Assembly: GCF_901933205.1 (NCBI RefSeq)
Contig: NC_044590.1
Span: 13,853,501-13,917,500 of the forward strand
Source: Camarhynchus parvulus
Lineage: Eukaryota; Chordata; Aves; Passeriformes; Thraupidae
DNA: 64,000 bases
Direction of reading: 5' to 3'
Shown here: piece by piece, positions 58,310 to 64,000 of the stretch
Numbering within the stretch: the stretch's first letter is position 1
How the letters are laid out: every line of letters starts with the position of its first letter
The notes under the pieces: model-generated
Told to the model about the DNA's origin: nothing
Database searches by the model: none
What the model saw: the letters and a program-made list of their open reading frames with translations, nothing else
Program-made: the position numbers and the translations under genes

Positions 58310-61300
58310 GGACTGGTGGCAAAGTGGGGAAGTCAAACCAGCTCTCCTCTGTACCAGTGGTCTGGGTAGCCTGGAGGAGCCCCAACTCTTCTGCTGGAGA
58401 AGCCTGTCTCCGTTTTATATACCCGTGAATTATTGGAACTATTAAAAAGCCATTGGAATTTTTGGAAGTGGTTCAAGACTGTTCAAATTTGGAACTTTCT
58501 GTGACTCTAGCCAGTAACTCTTATCAAACTCCTGTGCTGAAGGTTGAATCTATTAATTTAATGTATGTATGCCCTTCTGTTTGAAATCTGTCATTAAACT
58601 CTGACTTGTCTTCCATGGTTGTCCTTTAGACAAACAGTGTTTCAAAAGCAGTTGTAGGTACATGGGCAGAAGGCACAGCAGCACCCAGGACATGAGCTGG
58701 TGGCTGTCCTTAGCATGTTTTTGTAGTGACCAGATCTGATTTGATTAAACAGACTGTGTTGTTACCATTTCTAATTTTTTTTTATTTTGTTTTACTTGCA
58801 AATCAGTTGTCAATCTGAATTTTTAAATGCTTTTTGCTGAAGACAAATTTTTAAGTGATTTTGCTAGGAAGAACTGATTCATTTGGTGAACCAAGATGTA
58901 TTCAGGAGGCTTAGAAGCTCCACTGCACTCTGCCAGCCTGACTACCGAGTTGCCATCACATACCTCAGAGCTTCATAGTCTCGAAGGAGTCATTCTGGAG
59001 ATACCCTGTTAAATGTTAGTGTTTCAATTTGGTTTTAAGCTCTTGAATTCAACTGCTCTTTGTTCATAAATGCAGGACACTAAAACACAATCGAGGCAGC
59101 TATTATCTTAAATGCAGAAGTACCAACTTGCAAACTGGGCAGAGTACACAACCTGTGGTTTGGGAGGTGCTTGATCACTTCATAGCTCAGTCCCTCCCTA
59201 GTCATGCCCTTTTTGTGCATCAATGGGGAGTCTCTGCTTTAAGGTATTTTTTAAGAACGTGTCTTTCAGAAATAGTTCTTGGGAAACACGCACAGTCCTT
59301 GTTATTGTCACGGGACCTTGTAGTCTTGTTGCCATGTGGTCCTTGCTTCTCTAAACAGCTCAGGCACCCAAAAAGAGTCCTGACCTAATGCTGCCTTATA
59401 GTGAGGGGTTGGTAGTTTAGTGTGCTCTTGCTGCAAGCCTGCATTGCCTCCTCTCTAGTGGAAGTGCCACAGCCTGGCTCTCACTGGGAGTGCAAAGCCA
59501 GGGATCTCAATCTCCAAGTGCTGAGCCTGGGCAAGCCTCCATTCTTACCAGGGAAAACCTGTCTGTTCTTGGTGAAGAAACAGCCCTGGTTATTTTAGGT
59601 CCTTGGGATGCCAAGGGAAGAGTGCAATAGCAGACAGCTTCTGCTACTTGTGAGTGGCCAATTTAAGTAAATTATCTCAAAAAAACTTCTTATTTTCTCC
59701 TCCCTATCCCCAAACTTGCCCAAACTTTTAGTCTGCTACTTCCTCTCCTATCAGCTGAAATCATTAACTTCCTATGAGAATTGCATAACCTGCTAGTGCT
59801 AGGTCACCCTTTCCTGCTGGCATCTGTCTGCATCTTAGCTGCTTACAGCCATCAGTAAAACTATTGTATACTTGAAATGCTCCAATAAATGTTGCCTGAA
59901 TAATCCACCGTGCAGCTTCTGTGTCCTCTGGTCTTTGATGTTTTGTAAAATGGTGGGAGTGTGGGATTCCTTTCAGAGTTGGATTTTTGGTAAAGTTTTT
60001 GGGATTCTTACATCTCTTGTGCTGCACTTTGAGAAGAGGCCAGAAGCATTTGCAGTGGTAGCTAATGCTTAGATCCATGCTGCGGCTAAGCCGTGTTGCC
60101 TGTTCAAGCTGTTCTTTTAGTGACTGTTCCTGCCCTGTGACACTGAGCCAGTGCTCCTTCCAGAGTGCTCAGGTGTGATCTGGAGCAGGACCTGGAGCAC
60201 CGCTGCACCATGTGCAGAGAGAGTGCAGAGCTGCTTCCCTGACCCTCTGCTCTATTCCTTGCTTGCCTGTGCTCCCACCAGCTCAGTTCCTTGGACAGCT
60301 CAGTGCAGTTCCAGTGGCTGGAAGCTGAACCTGAGCCAAGGAGGATCATGACTGTGAACAGACATTGGCCTCTGGTATCTTTAGGGCTCCTTGTAAAGAA
60401 TTTACTGATTGCTGTTGCCCAGCTGCAGGTGTTTCTCTCTTCAGCTTCCTGTTTTAAGGGGTGTCTCGGGGGCTAGGAGCTGGTATCCCCTGTGCTGGTC
60501 AGCAGGAGAACTAAATCTTTGGTGCCTGCTCATGAAGGAGAGAGTTAATTTTAAGCTCAAGGCAATGTGGCAGCCAGCAGAAGGGAGCTGAGCATCTTGC
60601 AAACGATGAGAACTGTAAATACAGGGAGCACTTGCAGAGATTGGAGACAGGAACAGTGTAGCAGAGAGCAGGGTTTGGTGCTGGGAAGACAGAAGAGCCT
60701 TGGCTGACAGGAGCAGGGAATGCTATGGGAGAGCAGGGCTTGGGCAGCACCCCTGCCCTCACAGTTCTGCACTGGCACAACAAGCTTGCTCTGCACTCTG
60801 CACTCCTTGGTGGGAAAGAGCCAATGGCTGGTGGGGACCAGTGCTACCACAGAGCCTCAGCTCAGGGAGAACAATGTCCTTCCTGCACTGGAGAGCTGGG
60901 CTGTATCCTCATGGAGCTGGCATGGAGGCTGCACTGCCCACGGTGCAGCTCCCTGCTAAGCTGCAGACCTGCAGAACATCACCTTGGCTTTCAGCAAAGA
61001 GCAGCCAGTCCCTGGCAGGAGAGAGAGATCCCCTGGCCTAACCTTGCTGAGAGGTGAGCAGCAAGTGTTTCGTGTGGTGGAACTGGTAAAGGAGTTTCTG
61101 GTGTCCTTGGCCTCCAGGTACATAATGTGCTGAAATTAATGCAAGTTACTGTAGGTGTTAAAGGGAGAAAACTGGGGTGGGTGCCAAGGGGTGTTGGATG
61201 GTGGCTGTGCCCCCAGGCATCTCAAGTCCTGCCAATCCCAGCTGTCAGAGCCCAGCTAGACCTGCACCAAGCAGTGCCTGTTGGGGGGGCAGCACTCCCC

Positions 61301-63150
61301 AAGGAGCCTCTGTGCTCTTCATGGGGTGTCACCATCTCTGCAGTTCCCCAGGTCGATTTCCAAGCTTGCAAAGATTGCTCACAGCTGTTGGCTTTCCACT
61401 GCCTACAGGTGTCACGAAGCTTGTAACATTGAGACAATATATTCAAATAAACTTCTTTTATAAACCAATTAAACTAGATAAACCAATTAAACCTCAGCCA
61501 ACAGATAAATACAAATTTGTGCTGTGAAGTAGAATTGGAACCACCTGACTGTAGGAATTCTCTAGATTTCAGAAGGGTCCCCTGTAATGCACAATCCCTA
61601 TGCAATGAGCTGAGGGCTCTCAGCCTCCAGGAGCTGAGCCCTCAGGGAGAGTCCCCGACTGCTGACCCACAGCTCTGAGGGGCAACTCCACTGTCCCTCA
61701 GCATGGCTCCTTCCAGAGCCTGTGGGATCTGATCTGTGGTAGGACAGAGCCACATTAACCTTCCCGACCAGGGCTCTGACCTTCTGCCCCACCACAGCCC
61801 CAGGGGCCGGTCAGGCTGGAGCCAGCCGTGACACGAGGGGGGTGGCACGTCACCAGCCAGAGGGGCTGAGGTGGCTGCTCCTGCCACAGCCAATTGGTTT
61901 GGGCTTGTCTTAAACACCAGAGAGGCAGAGGCTGGGCTGGTGGGTTGCCCCTCTGCAGGCAGTGGGTGGAAGAGGATGCAGTAGGGACATAGCTCCTGGC
62001 CTTGTTGAAGATGCAGTGGTAGGGAAGAAATCCCTCCAGCTGCTGGGGATGGAGAGACTGGACAGATGCCTGAAAGTGGAGCAGACTGAGACTGGTTTGC
62101 AAAAGCCAAACTATCCTACTCCTGTCCCTATTTCTATTTACTTATTTACTATAGCTGGCAATGGTCATGATGCCCTCGGGCTGCTGGAGGCACAACCAAA
62201 ACCTTGCCAGTGCCTAAGCAAAGGAAGATTTACAAATCCCTGCATTGAGAAGCACCGAGCCAGTGGAGCTGCTCACGCAGGGGATTAGCTGGCTCATTGG
62301 AGGATGAGAAAGTAGGACACGTACCTGTCAGGTGACCTCCCCAGATCCAAACAGCACTTCACATGCTCTGCCTCCCAAAACAACAGATGTCCAGGATACA
62401 TTGGGGCAGTAGAGGGATTTTTCAGATCTGGCAGCCAAAGAGACCAGTCTCTGTGCCAAGTCGAGAGAGGCCAGTGTTGTTGCAGGGATAAGGAATTTTC
62501 ACAAACTTGGACCACAGAGAGAAACAACATCTTCCATCTTACAGTTATTTTACTGGTGGTTTTTAGGTCAATCTCTGGAAGAAGTGCAGGGGAAAATTTA
62601 AATGTTTCAGCCAATTTGATCTCAGAAACATCAATGTAATCCAGGCCCCTCAACACATATAAGTCCACCACAACTCTTTGCCAAATGGGAGCTGTTGGTA
62701 ACCACAGCTCAGGCCTGCCCCAAGCATAACTGGCCCTGTGCCCCCATTTGGGCTCCCCCCGGCTTTGTGCTGGCTCCCTGTGCTGCCCAGCAGCCTCAGC
62801 CCCTCCTGACACCTGTGCCAGTGCTGCTGGAGCCAGGAGCAGGGAGCCACCAGTGCCAGGTGAGCCTGGCCAGCTGCACCTGCAAACGGCACCCAAACCC
62901 CCAGTGCTGCAGAGGGAAGCGCGGTGGCCAGCTCTCGTCCCAGAGGGCCACAGGCACGAGCAGCCAGCGATGGAAGGCAGGCTGTGGCAGAGCAGACACG
63001 GCTGCTCTGGGGCAATGTCACAGCATCTCTTGCTGCTGGTCCCACTGGGCGCTGGCGGCCCCGTGCCCCGTGACAAGGGGTGAAATGTGAGACCCCTGCT
63101 ACGGGCTGGCTGTGGCAGCGACATAATGTCCATGTACATCCCCTGGAAAA
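58310..63150. other. Interval between RAB5IF and GGT7
   Basis: No gene is recognised; SLA2, the human neighbour of RAB5IF, is not seen. The sequence is less GC-rich than the rest of the right half. Isolated AATAAA signals at 59884-59889 and 61446-61451 could end unrecognised non-coding transcripts. The open frames are short and overlap on both strands. The minus-strand frames that run into the GGT7 CpG island from about 62300 upward are compositional. Confidence 0.65.
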
Positions 63151-63551
63151 CTCTTCCAGCCTTCTGGAGGCGGACGGAGGAATCTCGGATCCAGCTCCCC
63201 GGAGACCTGGCCCGGAACCCGCCCGGTGCGGCGTGGCCGGGGCGGATCCCCCTGCGTGGGTCAGGGGCGAAGGGGAGCTCGGGCCACGGAGCAGCCCCGG
63301 CTGGAGCGGGGCCCGGCCCCTCCCCGCCTGCCGGCGCTGCCGGCCGGAGCGGCCCGGACAAGCGCGGGCTGCCGGAGCGGCCCGGAGCGCCCCCAGCCCC
63401 GGGAGGAGCCGCCCCTGAGCCCGGCCCCTTCCGGCGGCCCCGCCCGGCCGGCGCGGGGCGGCTCCGTTTGACCGGGCGCGGTGGGCCCGGCCCGGCCCGG
63501 CTCGGCTCGGGTGTCCCGGCTCGGCGTGACCCGGTTCGGGGTGAGCCGGCG
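63151..63551 (+). promoter_or_regulatory. GGT7: GGT7 CpG-island promoter
   Basis: Sequence becomes strongly GC- and CpG-rich from about 63160, with repeated GGCCCGG runs just before the first coding exon. No TATA box is seen. The transcription start cannot be placed. Confidence 0.6.
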
Positions 63552-63730
63552 ATGGCAGTGCCGGAGGCGGTGCCGGGCCGGCAGCGGGCCTCTGGCCGCC
63601 GGCTCGCCCGTGGACTACATGAGCATCACCAGCTTCCCGCGGCTGCCCGAGGAGGAGCCGAGCGGCGCGGCCGAGAGCGGCCTCCGCGCCCGCAAGGAGG
63701 AGGACGCGTTCCTGGGCGAGCAGGACACGG
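63552..63730 (+). CDS. GGT7: GGT7 first coding exon (gamma-glutamyltransferase 7), 5' part only
   Basis: GGT7 is a single-pass type II membrane protein of the gamma-glutamyltransferase family. This exon encodes its cytoplasmic N-terminus: SPVDYMSITSFPRLPEEEP, then LRARKEEDAFLGEQDT, close to the mammalian protein. The donor CACGG|GTGAGG at 63731 splits an Asp/Gly codon at the expected place. The frame is odd. The ATG at 63552 (MAVPEAVPG) is one base out of phase with the conserved frame, which has no upstream ATG of its own; the first in-frame ATG is the conserved internal Met at 63619. Either a one-base error or polymorphism lies between about 63575 and 63600, or translation starts at 63619. 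The catalytic domain lies beyond the window. Confidence 0.85.
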
Positions 63731-64000
63731 GTGAGGGGCGGCGGCAGAGCCCGCCCGCGGCCCCCGGCACCCCCGGCCCTCGGCCCCGCGCCCGGAGCGG
63801 GGCTCCCCGGCTCCCGCCGTCCCTGCGCCCCGGCCCCGCCTTCACCCTGAGGGACGGAAGGCAGCCAGAGATCCGGGGCTTCGGCACAGAGCCTCCCAGG
63901 GCAGCCTGGAATGTGCTCTCCCACAGCCTGCTTGGCCTTCCGGCCTGGACCACTTGTGCATGGCCTTCTTGCATGCTCCTTGAGCGTCTCTCCACCTGGG
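63731..64000 (+). other. GGT7: Start of GGT7 intron 1
   Basis: The intron begins GTGAGG and continues through the edge of the CpG island to the end of the window. No exon is visible. Confidence 0.75.

Noticed and set aside
62294..63924. Minus-strand frames of 355 and 424 codons over the GGT7 start
   Set aside because: They run antisense through GGT7 exon 1 and its CpG island and match nothing known. SLA2 was specifically considered and does not fit.

Overview
The window is vertebrate nuclear DNA, and almost certainly a bird. Genes are split by GT-AG introns, and the interspersed repeats are mostly short 5'-truncated CR1 LINE 3' ends of the avian type. Promoters sit in CpG islands, and the GC-rich right half with its many minisatellites fits an avian microchromosome. 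All five genes have human orthologues on 20q11.2. Assignment to a particular bird lineage is not possible from the sequence alone.

Layout: (1) 1-17970 is intronic sequence of DLGAP4 with no supportable exon. (2) 17971-24989 (+) holds the six 3'-terminal coding exons of DLGAP4, a postsynaptic scaffold protein, followed by its 3'UTR to about 26400. (3) 26400-29200 is a gene-free gap with an AT-rich island and a strong CpG-island promoter (27300-27600) that I could not connect to a protein-coding gene. (4) 29205-36300 (-) is TGIF2, a TALE homeodomain repressor: long 3'UTR, two coding exons, CpG-island promoter. (5) 41339-50611 (-) is MYL9, smooth-muscle myosin regulatory light chain: three coding exons, a predicted non-coding first exon at about 50426-50575, and a 25-copy 20-bp minisatellite at the start of intron 1. 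(6) 53977-58300 (+) is RAB5IF, a small ER multipass protein in four coding exons. (7) 63552-63730 (+) is the first coding exon of GGT7; the rest lies beyond the right edge.

The genes do not form a pathway; the interest lies in their order and in regulatory and repeat structure. In human, DLGAP4, MYL9, TGIF2 and RAB5IF lie in that order on one strand. Here the MYL9-TGIF2 pair is inverted as a block, and RAB5IF is followed by GGT7 rather than SLA2. GGT7 exon 1 shows a one-base frame break between the best start codon and the conserved coding frame. No RNA gene, CRISPR array, virus or previously undescribed system was recognised. Most long open frames in the GC-rich parts are chance translations of CpG islands or minisatellites.
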